Shown here: in pieces, positions 1 through 5,683 of the stretch | Layout: every line of letters begins with the position of its first letter | How positions within the stretch are numbered: the stretch's first letter is position 1 | Origin: Chloroflexota bacterium | GTDB taxonomy: Bacteria; Chloroflexota; Limnocylindria; Limnocylindrales; CSP1-4 | Assembly (NCBI GenBank): GCA_013696945.1 | Contig: JACCXQ010000017.1 | Coordinates: forward strand, 1-6,233 | DNA: 6,233 bases | Reading direction: 5' to 3' | Position numbers and translations under genes: made by a program | Notes under the pieces: model-generated | What the model saw: the letters and a program-made list of their open reading frames with translations, nothing else | The model's database searches: none | What the model was told of the DNA's origin: nothing

Positions 1-1936
1 CCCGCTCCGCCTCATGCAGGACGATCGCGGCCGCCTCCGAGTAGCGGTGCTCCTCGATGCCGAGTGGCTCGAGCGACTCGATCCGGAACGGGAGGGCGGC
101 GATGACCACGAACGTCGCCGCGACACCCATGCGAACGATCGACGGCCAGGCCTCACGAGACCAGACCGCGCCGAGCCCGATACCCCCTGCCAGCGCCACG
201 ACCCACGGCGCCCAGTAGCCGACCGACTTCGGCACCTCGAAATGGATCGATTCGCCAAGCCTGGTCTCGGTCGGCGTGAGGTTCGCGATGCCCATCGCGG
301 CCATCCCCACCAGCGCGCCGATCCCGATGACCAGCCACGCCCGCGCTTCGCGCGCCATCACCACGCCCAGGGCGAGAGCGAGTAGGAGCACGGGGTAGTC
401 GGCCACGGTCGACGCGGCGCTCTCGGCCAGCTTGCGCGGGATCGCCGGGTCGAGCTGCAGGAGGAGCATGACCGTTGCCGCGATGGCGCCGACGACGACG
501 ATGGCGCCGAGGACGACCCAGCCCATGCCGAGAGCCATGGACGGCGAGAGCGATCCCGCGAGCTCACCGCGGCGCGGGCCCGGCCCGCCGAGCCACGCGG
601 CGACCAGCAGACCGAGTGGCAGGACCGGCGCGGCGATCCAGGCCGGGGCTGAGACGCCGGCCATCAGTGCCGCTTGGGGCGCCGCGGCGAGAGCAGCACC
701 GCCGAGCCCCGCGAAGATCGCCCGGCGCAGCTGGTCGCCCTGCGCGATCGCCAGCACGCCGCAGGTCGCGGCGGCAAGGGCGCCGATCACAGGATGGACG
801 AGGATCGCGCAACCCAGCGCGGCTGCCAGGAGGACCGGCCTCGACCGCCCTGCGAGGTCGATGGGACGGGCCTGGTCACGCCGCTCGGGGATCGACAACA
901 CGATGGCAGCGGCAGCGAGCGGGAACGCGAGGACCGTGGCGCGCGCGTCGGGAAGTCGCAGGAAGGTGAACGTGAGCGGCACCGTCAGCAGTGACCAATA
1001 GGCGGCCGATGGCCCTGCGAGCACGCGGCAGAGGTGGTAGCCGGCCGCCGCGAGGAGGACGGAGAGGGGCAGCACGAAAGCCGCCACGGCGAGAGTGGCG
1101 GGGAGCCCGGTGAGCGTCGTCAGCGAGCCGAGGAGGGCGACGTAACCCAGGAAGATCCGGGAGGGGCCGTAGATCGGCGACGGCGCCACGGCGAGCGAGT
1201 CCCAGCTGGCGAAGCTCCGCACGTGCTCGATCGGCGCGACGTGGTTGGGCAGCACGTCCAGGAACGGCACGACCGGGGAGGCAAGTTGCAGGATGACGGG
1301 GATCGACCAGAGCGAGATGGGCAGGATCCAAGCCAGGAGCGATCCGCTCCGTTGGCCGGGTTCGCCGAGTTCCAGGAAGGGCCGCATCACGAACCCCGCC
1401 GCTATCAACGCGATGTCGATCAGGGCCAGTGGCAGCGGCCCGAAGTGGCCGACGCCGCCCAATGCCAGCAGCAGCACGACGTCCTTTGCGACCGCACCGA
1501 TCAGCCCGCCCAGGATCGCCTCGGCGATCGACCCGTAGGGCGACCAACGGATGAGGCGGACGATGACGGCACCCGCTGCCAGCTCCATGACCGTCGCGAG
1601 GCCGACGGAGACCGCGGCCGGGAAAGTCGTCCCGAGCTGCGAGGCCACACCCTCGACGGCGCCGCCGAACGTGAACGCCACGGCGCTCGACTGCATGACC
1701 ACAAGACCGGCTACCGTCGCGATCACCCCGACCAGGCCGGTGACGATGAGCGGCGCGTGGCCCACCTGCGGGTCGCGGCGGAACGGCGACGGGTCTCGAC
1801 GCCGCGGCCAGCGTATCCCTCGCCCGCGGGTTCCGGACGTGGCTCGGTCGCGGCGCGAGGACCGCCCCAACGGGGAGCGGCCGCGCCAGAGGAAACGCGT
1901 GACGATCGCGGTGCACCCCTGTGACGGAGCGGCCAT
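1..1936 (-). CDS. Large polytopic membrane protein, C-terminus cut by window edge
   Basis: Reading the minus strand from the ATG at 1936 gives at least 645 uninterrupted codons that run off the left edge. The translation begins with about 58 Arg-rich polar residues, then becomes strongly hydrophobic. I count roughly 18 candidate membrane segments, for example residues 61-82 (starting APLIVTGLVG), 105-129, 152-187 and 199-220, and later runs such as GAIVVVGAIAATV. After the last one the chain turns polar (EEHRYSEAAAIVLHEAER), suggesting a soluble C-terminal part outside the window. The frame choice rests on this hydrophobic pattern; the other open frames here are Arg/Pro-rich or are antisense shadows. 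Size and architecture would fit a multi-spanning GT-C-type glycosyltransferase or an uncharacterised membrane family, but I see no diagnostic motif and assign no function. The start is uncertain: no good Shine-Dalgarno precedes 1936, and a start nearer the first membrane segment is possible. The protein would sit in the cytoplasmic membrane. Confidence 0.82.
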   Translation of the reverse strand, partial: MAAPSQGCTAIVTRFLWRGRSPLGRSSRRDRATSGTRGRGIRWPRRRDPSPFRRDPQVGHAPLIVTGLVGVIATVAGLVVMQSSAVAFTFGGAVEGVASQLGTTFPAAVSVGLATVMELAAGAVIVRLIRWSPYGSIAEAILGGLIGAVAKDVVLLLALGGVGHFGPLPLALIDIALIAAGFVMRPFLELGEPGQRSGSLLAWILPISLWSIPVILQLASPVVPFLDVLPNHVAPIEHVRSFASWDSLAVAPSPIYGPSRIFLGYVALLGSLTTLTGLPATLAVAAFVLPLSVLLAAAGYHLCRVLAGPSAAYWSLLTVPLTFTFLRLPDARATVLAFPLAAAAIVLSIPERRDQARPIDLAGRSRPVLLAAALGCAILVHPVIGALAAATCGVLAIAQGDQLRRAIFAGLGGAALAAAPQAALMAGVSAPAWIAAPVLPLGLLVAAWLGGPGPRRGELAGSLSPSMALGMGWVVLGAIVVVGAIAATVMLLLQLDPAIPRKLAESAASTVADYPVLLLALALGVVMAREARAWLVIGIGALVGMAAMGIANLTPTETRLGESIHFEVPKSVGYWAPWVVALAGGIGLGAVWSREAWPSIVRMGVAATFVVIAALPFRIESLEPLGIEEHRYSEAAAIVLHEAER

Positions 1937-2178
1937 GCTAGCAAGGCGGCGGCCCCCGTCGGGCGGCTGGTGCGGTGCCGACCGGTGTCCCCGGTACGGA
2001 CGCCTTTTCGGGAATGGGCCGAAGGCCGGATGCGCCGTCGGCCACGCCGTGCCTACTGTTGTCTCTGCGCCGTTGCATGCTCTGGCAGGCGAGCTGCCGG
2101 CGCAGGACTCATCCGGTTCCAGGGGGGCGTCGATCCGACGTCCCTCTTTTCGTTCGGTGCCTGGGTCAGCGCCCTGCC
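1937..2178. other. Intergenic region with several hairpins between two minus-strand genes
   Basis: This gap would be the 5' leader of the membrane protein gene on the minus strand. Seen directly on the plus strand are CCGG-tgtcc-CCGG (1982-1994), GGCC-GAA-GGCC (2017-2027), a 7-bp hairpin with a GCGAG loop (2082-2100, one G-T pair) and the intrinsic terminator described separately. No convincing small ORF lies here: the open frames are Arg/Cys-rich and run through the terminator. I see no clear promoter for the membrane protein gene and no strong ribosome binding site in front of 1936. Confidence 0.5.
2124..2150 (+). terminator. Rho-independent terminator, plus-strand orientation
   Basis: GGGGCGTCG (2124-2132) pairs with CGACGTCCC (2136-2144) as a 9-bp stem with one G-T wobble and an ATC triloop, and is followed at once by TCTTTT (2145-2150). 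This is the classic intrinsic terminator form for transcription toward higher coordinates. Read on the minus strand the hairpin is followed by CCTGGAACC, with no T tract, so it would not terminate the XRE gene well. No annotated plus-strand gene lies upstream of it in the window, which makes its purpose unclear: it may end an unrecognised small RNA or block antisense transcripts. Confidence 0.6.
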
Positions 2179-2934
2179 TCAGGCTGCGCGGCGGCGCCAC
2201 GCGAACAGGCGCGTCGCGCCGACATCGCACCAGACCAGGCCCGACAGCTCAGGCGGGGCCGTGCCGAGCGTGAGTGCGCGGATCCAGCGCTCCGATGAAC
2301 CCGGGAATCGGGCCGCGAACACCTCTGGATAGCGCGCCAGCAGGGCGCGGTTCCGGGTCGTGGAGCGCACGACCCAGCAACCGGCGACGCGATGCGGTCG
2401 TCCCGCGCCGATGGCGATCGCGAACGCCTCGACATCCGCGAGCTTGCGGTCGAACGACCGCGCGCCTGCGCCGATGTCGCCGATGGTGTTCCAGGCTTCC
2501 AGGACGATCAGAAGGCGCCGCTGATCGTGGCGCCAACGGACGTCGATCGACCGCGCCGGGTCGGTGGGCCGCGATGCCATCTCGAAGGCCGGCACGTACC
2601 CAAGCTGGCGCCCGAGCCCGAGCAACAACTCCTGGATCGCCAGGTGGCCGGCATCAGCAGTGAAGTCGATGGTCTCCGGCGCCAGGTCGATCCGCAGGGG
2701 CCGTCCGAGCGCGGTTGCGACCCTCTGCCACGAGTCGACGGTCGACCCGCCTCCCTTTCCGCGCTCCATGCGGCTGATGGCCGACGCCGAGACGCCTGCC
2801 CGATCGGACAGGTGGCGGAGTGTCAGTCGGCGCCGCCGCCTGGCGTCTCGAGCCGCCCGACCGAGCCGCGCGAGCTGTTCCTGGTTGGTCAGCGCGGCCG
2901 CCAGTGCTATGTCACGACGCTTGCTCCTGGACAT
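2179..2934 (-). CDS. XRE-family helix-turn-helix regulator with an unrecognised C-terminal domain
   Basis: A 251-residue protein. Residues about 22-85 are a Cro/CI-type helix-turn-helix domain: LTLRHLSDRAGVSASAISRM, then ERGK and a spaced Trp-bearing helix (VDSWQRVATALG), the standard XRE pattern. It should be a cytoplasmic DNA-binding protein. Residues about 95-250 form a second domain with a well-ordered core (SIDVRWRHDQRRLLIVLEAW, then a Gly-rich turn, RSFDRKLADVEAF, and later RVAGCWVVRSTTRNRALL). The alternation of an Asp-containing strand, an LLIVLE strand and a following Arg/Lys-rich helix loosely recalls nuclease-like folds, but the PD-(D/E)XK signature is not clearly there, so this is only a thought. 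No membrane segments. The ATG at 2934 has AGGA five bases upstream (2940-2943). It is divergent from the aminotransferase gene, making that gene and itself candidate targets. Confidence is high for the regulator call and low for any ligand or target. Confidence 0.88.
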   Translation of the reverse strand: MSRSKRRDIALAAALTNQEQLARLGRAARDARRRRRLTLRHLSDRAGVSASAISRMERGKGGGSTVDSWQRVATALGRPLRIDLAPETIDFTADAGHLAIQELLLGLGRQLGYVPAFEMASRPTDPARSIDVRWRHDQRRLLIVLEAWNTIGDIGAGARSFDRKLADVEAFAIAIGAGRPHRVAGCWVVRSTTRNRALLARYPEVFAARFPGSSERWIRALTLGTAPPELSGLVWCDVGATRLFAWRRRAA

Positions 2935-3039
2935 TGCCGTCCTATGGTCGATCGAGAGGCTTACCCGGCGATCAGCGCCCGATCACCCGCAGTTTCGCCC
3001 GGGCTCACCGTTGAACGTCCACGTCACAAGCCCATCGCG

Positions 3040-3054
3040 GGGCGGTTTCCGCCC
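3040..3054. repeat. Perfect 6-bp hairpin abutting the 12-bp motif
   Basis: GGGCGG (3040-3045) and CCGCCC (3049-3054) are perfect inverted repeats around a TTT loop, and the stem ends exactly where the GTGCTATGGCAC motif begins at 3055. No T tract follows on the plus strand and no T tract follows on the minus strand, so it is not an obvious intrinsic terminator. It may be a structural part of the same regulatory element, or chance in GC-rich DNA. Confidence 0.4.
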
Positions 3055-3066
3055 GTGCTATGGCAC
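3055..3066 (-). promoter_or_regulatory. Candidate operator GTGCCATAGCAC, copy 1
   Basis: The plus strand reads GTGCTATGGCAC; the minus strand reads GTGCCATAGCAC, identical to the copy at 6032-6043. The motif is a near-palindrome (10 of 12 positions self-complementary; consensus GTGCYATRGCAC), the symmetry expected of a dimeric regulator site. It lies in the divergent region between the XRE regulator and the aminotransferase. The regulator that would bind it is unknown. Confidence 0.35.
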
Positions 3067-3121
3067 GTCCGGGCGACAAGGTCGAAGCTCCCGCCGCCAA
3101 TGCCGCAGGCTGGGCTTGGCT

Positions 3122-3133
3122 GTGCCATAGAAC
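3122..3133 (+). promoter_or_regulatory. Candidate operator GTGCCATAGAAC, copy 2 (one mismatch)
   Basis: This matches the 12-bp motif except for A in place of C at its tenth base, with a further GGCAC just downstream. It faces copy 1: CTATGGCAC at 3058-3066 and GTGCCATAG at 3122-3130 form a perfect 9-bp inverted repeat separated by 55 bases. It may be a second operator half or the other side of a long hairpin. A rival reading is that CATAGA is part of a promoter -10 element. Confidence 0.3.
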
Positions 3134-3222
3134 GGCACGGCGGCCGGGCAAATGGGGATCTGTGCGCCGCGGCGGTCAGGCGTGATCGCGCGGTGAGACG
3201 CGCGGTGGGCGGTATGCTCGGA

Positions 3223-3295
3223 CGCACTTCTTCGTCCGGGCAGTTCTTCGTCCGGGCCGCACTTCGATCGACCGGGCCGCACTTTCATCGACAGG
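3223..3295. repeat. Degenerate tandem repeats in the aminotransferase leader
   Basis: Four imperfect units of 16-20 bases follow one another: 3223-3240, 3241-3256, 3257-3276 and 3277-3295. They share the pattern (C)GCACTTC-TCG-CCGGG; the first two share TTCTTCGTCCGGG exactly and the last two share CCGCACTT exactly. The last unit runs into the Shine-Dalgarno sequence. They would lie in the 5' untranslated region if transcription starts near the TATGCT at 3213-3218. Confidence 0.55.
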
Positions 3296-3298
3296 AGG
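3293..3298 (+). promoter_or_regulatory. Ribosome binding site of the aminotransferase
   Basis: A perfect AGGAGG sits nine bases before the ATG at 3308 and fixes that codon as the start. Confidence 0.8.
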
Positions 3299-3307
3299 AT
3301 CGCGAGG

Positions 3308-4648
3308 ATGGCCATCCAGGTGGCACCCGGGACGATGAGCGCCGAGGAGATGGTCGCGCTCTGCAAGCAGTACTCGCTGTACGAGTGGTCGGCGCAGTCG
3401 CACGTCGACCCCATCCCGGTCGAGCGCGCCGAGGGCGTCTACTTCTACACGCCCGACGGCAAGCGCTACCTCGACTTCAACAGCCAGCTGATGTCGGTCA
3501 ACATCGGCCACGGCGACCGACGGGTCATCGATGCCATCAAGGCGCAGGTCGAGAAGCTCGCCTACGCCAACCCGTTCATGGCGCACGAGCCGCGGGCCCG
3601 ACTCGGGCAGAAGCTGGCGGAGATCCTGCCCGGTGACATCGAGGTCAGCTTCTTCACCAACGGCGGCGCCGAGGCCAACGAGAACGCCATCAAGCTCGCC
3701 CGCCAGGTGACGGGTCGCCAGAAGATCCTGGCCCGGTACCGCTCGTATCACGGTGCGACCGGCGGCGTCATCGCCGCGACCGGCGACCCTCGCCGTTGGG
3801 CGGCTGAGACCGGCGTCTGGGGGATCGTCCGCGTCCCCGACAGCCACAAGTGGGCGCGCCGCGATCCGGAGCCGGTCGCAGACAGCCTTCGCGAGCTCGA
3901 GGACGTGATCATGTTCGAGGGGCCACAGACGATCGCGGCATTCATCCTCGAGCCGGTCGTGGGCACGAATGGGATCCTCATCCCCCCGGACGGCTACATG
4001 CAGGGCGTCCGCGAGATCTGCGACCGCCACGGGATCATCCTCATCGCCGACGAGATCATGACCGGGTTCGGCCGGACGGGCGAGTGGTTCGCGGTGAACC
4101 ACTGGGACGTGGTGCCGGACATCATCACGCTGGCAAAGGGCCTCACCGCCTCATACCTGCCGCTCGGCGCCGTGGCCATGAAGCGCTCCATCGCCGAGCA
4201 CTTCCGTGACAAGGTCTTCTTCGGCGGACTCACCTACAACAGCCACCCGATGGGCTGCGCAGCGGCACTCGCGACGATCTCGGTCTACGAAGAGGACGGC
4301 CTCGTCGAGAACGCCCGACGTATGGGCGAGGTCATGCGCCGTCACCATCAGGAGCTGTACGAGAAGCACCCGAGCGTGGGGGCGGGACGGAACATCGGCC
4401 TGTTCGGGATCATCGAGCTGGTGCGCGACCGCGAGACCTACCAGCCGCTCGCCCCCTACAACGGCACGAACGACGAGATGAAGGCCGTCGGAAAGTCGCT
4501 TCGTGATAACGGGCTGTACACGTTCGTCCGCTGGAACACGATCATGACCAACCCACCCCTCACGATCACCGAGGAGCAGCTCGCCGAAGGCTTCGCGATC
4601 ATCGACAAGGCGCTCGACGCCGCCGACGAGGGCGTTCGCCGGGACTAG
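3308..4648 (+). CDS. Class III PLP-dependent aminotransferase
   Basis: A complete 446-residue protein, the usual length for the fold-type I class III (omega) aminotransferase family. It transfers an amino group from an amine or non-alpha-amino acid to a keto acid using pyridoxal phosphate in the cytoplasm. Visible family features in order: GGAEANENAIKLAR (residues 119-132, cofactor phosphate binding), YHGATGG (147-153, cofactor stacking), LEP with Glu215, DEIMTGFGRTG with Asp248 holding the pyridine nitrogen, LAKG with Lys277 as the likely Schiff-base lysine, and GGLTYNSHPMG with Thr309. The C-terminal FVRWNTIMTNPPL segment carries Arg408, a possible carboxylate contact. All catalytic positions are intact. 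The N-terminal part resembles the taurine/beta-alanine/GABA:pyruvate group, but the substrate cannot be read from sequence alone, so no symbol is given. The gene stands alone on its strand, divergent from an XRE regulator and converging on the AHSA1 gene. The start is fixed by AGGAGG at 3293-3298. Confidence 0.93.
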   Translation: MAIQVAPGTMSAEEMVALCKQYSLYEWSAQSHVDPIPVERAEGVYFYTPDGKRYLDFNSQLMSVNIGHGDRRVIDAIKAQVEKLAYANPFMAHEPRARLGQKLAEILPGDIEVSFFTNGGAEANENAIKLARQVTGRQKILARYRSYHGATGGVIAATGDPRRWAAETGVWGIVRVPDSHKWARRDPEPVADSLRELEDVIMFEGPQTIAAFILEPVVGTNGILIPPDGYMQGVREICDRHGIILIADEIMTGFGRTGEWFAVNHWDVVPDIITLAKGLTASYLPLGAVAMKRSIAEHFRDKVFFGGLTYNSHPMGCAAALATISVYEEDGLVENARRMGEVMRRHHQELYEKHPSVGAGRNIGLFGIIELVRDRETYQPLAPYNGTNDEMKAVGKSLRDNGLYTFVRWNTIMTNPPLTITEEQLAEGFAIIDKALDAADEGVRRD

Positions 4649-4710
4649 ACTGCCGACGTATGAACTGCCGACTACTGACGACCGGCCAGCGCAACGGGAT
4701 GACCCAGGGG

Positions 4711-4738
4711 CGAGGCTCAGCGCAAGCCGGCAGCCTCG
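4711..4738. terminator. Possible hairpin between convergent genes
   Basis: CGAGGCT (4711-4717) and AGCCTCG (4732-4738) are perfect 7-bp inverted repeats with a 14-base loop. The hairpin lies in the 3' end of the AHSA1 gene and just past the aminotransferase, where a terminator for either would be useful. There is no T tract on either side, so a Rho-independent role is weakly supported. Confidence 0.25.
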
Positions 4739-5157
4739 ACGTACGGATCGAGGACCTCGTCCCAGCCGGTCTGGTAGGACTCCCGGACAGCCGCGCCCCG
4801 CTCGCCCAGCCGCTCCCAGCCGCTGTGTTCCAGTCGGAGCTCCGTGCCGCCGTCGACCGCCTGGAAGCCCACGACGATGTGCTGCTGCCTGTCTCGCGAG
4901 TCGCCCGGGTGCCAGGTGAGCTCGATCCGGTCCGGCGGCTCCCAGGCCAGAACTTCGCCCCAATCGGATTCGGTGCCGTCCCGCGCGATCTCGTATAGCC
5001 GCCCGCCGACCCGCGGCTCGAAACGGCAGTCGACCGCATCGTCCCTGGCCACGGAGTACGTGGCCAGCGGCCACCAGGACGCGATGTCGTCGGTGAACAG
5101 CGCGAAGGCTTCCTTCGGCGCGAGCGGCACGCTAACGGTCTTCACCACGGGGTCCAT
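4717..5157 (-). CDS. AHSA1/SRPBCC-domain protein
   Basis: A 146-residue protein that fills a single AHSA1-like (Aha1 C-terminal, START/Bet v1-like helix-grip) domain. Seen in order are an N-terminal strand and helix (VVKTVSVPLAPKEAFALFTD, residues 5-24), SWWP, GGRLYE (51-56), the WEPPDRIELTWH strand pair (72-83), TELRLEHSGWE (105-115), and the C-terminal helix beginning GWDEVLDPY (131-139). This matches the stand-alone proteins commonly paired with ArsR regulators; they are small cytoplasmic proteins with a hydrophobic ligand cavity, and their ligands are mostly unknown. I chose the ATG at 5157 because GGAGGAGGT (5162-5170) ends four bases before it and the domain begins right after. Two in-frame ATGs at 5175 and 5172 overlap the stop of the upstream ArsR gene, but using them would put the ribosome binding site inside the coding region. 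It is the second gene of a two-gene operon. Confidence 0.87.
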   Translation of the reverse strand: MDPVVKTVSVPLAPKEAFALFTDDIASWWPLATYSVARDDAVDCRFEPRVGGRLYEIARDGTESDWGEVLAWEPPDRIELTWHPGDSRDRQQHIVVGFQAVDGGTELRLEHSGWERLGERGAAVRESYQTGWDEVLDPYVEAAGLR

Positions 5158-5161
5158 CGAT

Positions 5162-5170
5162 ACCTCCTCC
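5162..5170 (-). promoter_or_regulatory. Ribosome binding site deciding the AHSA1-gene start
   Basis: On the minus strand GGAGGAGGT ends four bases before ATG 5157 and begins right after the stop codon of the ArsR gene. Its position favours ATG 5157 over the two upstream in-frame ATGs, and its place at the stop of the first gene suggests efficient reinitiation by ribosomes finishing the regulator. Confidence 0.7.
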
Positions 5171-5171
5171 A

Positions 5172-5480
5172 TCATCCTTCCGCGCGAGCGACCGCCGCCC
5201 GCCCGTATGCCTCGAGCACATCGGTCCACAGCCGGTCGATGTAATCCCGCAGTTCCTCGAGACCCTGCTCGTCGATCGCATAGACCCGTCGCGTCCCCAC
5301 CCGCTCATCGCTGACGAGGCCGGCGCCCTTCAGGACCGCCAGGTGCTGCGACACCGCGGGCCGACTTACCGCCAGCCCTTCGGCGACCGCCCCGACCGAC
5401 CGAGGCCCCTCCCGCAGGCGCTCCAGAACGGCCCGACGAGTCGGGTCGGCGAGGGCACGGAGGACTGCGTCGTAAGCCAT
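5172..5480 (-). CDS. ArsR-family winged helix-turn-helix repressor
   Basis: A 102-residue protein, the normal size for this family. It opens with MAYDAVLRALADPTRRAVLERL, the typical first helices, followed by the helix-turn-helix at residues about 27-52 (SVGAVAEGLAVSRPAVSQHL, then AVLKGAGLV) and the beta wing RVGTRRVYAI. It contains no cysteine at all, so it lacks the ELCVCD-type metal site of arsenic or cadmium sensors; this places it with the non-metal subgroup that is often encoded beside AHSA1-domain proteins and whose inducers are largely unknown. It should be a homodimeric cytoplasmic repressor. It is the first gene of an operon: its TGA (5172-5174) overlaps an ATG of the next frame as ATGA, with the AHSA1 gene starting 14 bases further on. 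The promoter lies immediately upstream, so autorepression is likely, though no operator is certain. Confidence 0.92.
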   Translation of the reverse strand: MAYDAVLRALADPTRRAVLERLREGPRSVGAVAEGLAVSRPAVSQHLAVLKGAGLVSDERVGTRRVYAIDEQGLEELRDYIDRLWTDVLEAYGRAAVARAEG

Positions 5481-5493
5481 CGCTTACCGTTAG

Positions 5494-5521
5494 CCTATAC
5501 TTACCCGGCCGAGCCCGTCAA
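5494..5521 (-). promoter_or_regulatory. Sigma70-type promoter of the ArsR-AHSA1 operon
   Basis: On the minus strand TTGACG (plus 5516-5521) is followed after 16 bases by TATAGG (plus 5494-5499). Transcription would begin about seven bases later, leaving a leader of only some six bases before ATG 5480, so the first mRNA would be almost leaderless. The sequence between -10 and ATG has two GGTAAG copies (one in the spacer end, one just before the start), which could serve as repressor contacts or as a weak ribosome binding site. No strong Shine-Dalgarno is present. Confidence 0.6.
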
Positions 5522-5558
5522 GAGGCTGGACGTCGGTGCGCGTGATGGGATGTGCGCT

Positions 5559-5606
5559 CCCTCGGTCGCCGTCCGATCCCTCGGTCGCCGCCCGATCCCT
5601 CGGTCG
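5559..5606. repeat. 19-bp tandem repeat, 2.5 copies
   Basis: CCCTCGGTCGCCGTCCGAT (5559-5577) is followed directly by the same unit with one change, C for T at base 14 (5578-5596), and then by the first ten bases of a third copy (5597-5606). Confidence 0.85.
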
Positions 5607-5683
5607 TGGTCGCCGGGCGGCTTTGTCGCACTCCTCGCCCGATCGAGGGCAAGCTGCACCTGGTCGGCTGAACGCCCCCAGCC

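Larger units (their letters stand above)
2935..3307. promoter_or_regulatory. Divergent intergenic region between regulator and aminotransferase
   Basis: This 373-base region must carry the promoters of both flanking genes. It contains a GGGCGG-TTT-CCGCCC hairpin (3040-3054), two copies of a GTGCYATRGCAC-like motif in opposite orientation (3055-3066 and 3122-3133), a weak -10-like TATGCT (3213-3218) for the aminotransferase without a convincing -35, and degenerate tandem repeats (3223-3295). No promoter for the XRE gene stands out: CATAGG just upstream of its start is too close to be comfortable. I see no gene here. Confidence 0.5.

Noticed and set aside
876..1916. 346-residue minus-strand frame beginning MHRDRHAFPL
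   Set aside because: It is an out-of-frame reading of the membrane protein gene: it is dominated by Arg, Pro, Ala and Gly with no membrane or globular pattern, while the adjacent frame is continuously hydrophobic over the same span and beyond.
432..1924. Long open frames on the plus strand (432-1001, 1034-1924, 1245-1538, 1551-2273)
   Set aside because: They lie opposite the membrane protein gene, are rich in Arg, Pro, Thr and Ala without domain-like pattern, and lack ribosome binding sites; they are antisense shadows in GC-rich DNA.
2006..2060. Faint resemblance to a cobalamin riboswitch (GGGAA, then ACTGT)
   Set aside because: The spacing is too long, the P4 GGTG/CC pattern is absent and no GCCACTG box follows; neighbouring genes also give no link to cobalamin.
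2392..3636. 414-residue plus-strand frame
   Set aside because: It runs antisense through the XRE gene, across the intergenic region and out of frame into the aminotransferase; only the real genes have family motifs.
3176..4102. Minus-strand frames opposite the aminotransferase (also 4151-5074)
   Set aside because: They are antisense to an intact enzyme with all catalytic residues; their Asp/Val/Arg-rich composition is the complement of the real gene.
2960..5509. CTTACCCGGC shared upstream of the XRE gene (2960-2969) and the ArsR gene (5500-5509)
   Set aside because: Many exact 10-mer pairs are expected by chance in a window this long; it has no symmetry and the positions relative to the starts differ.
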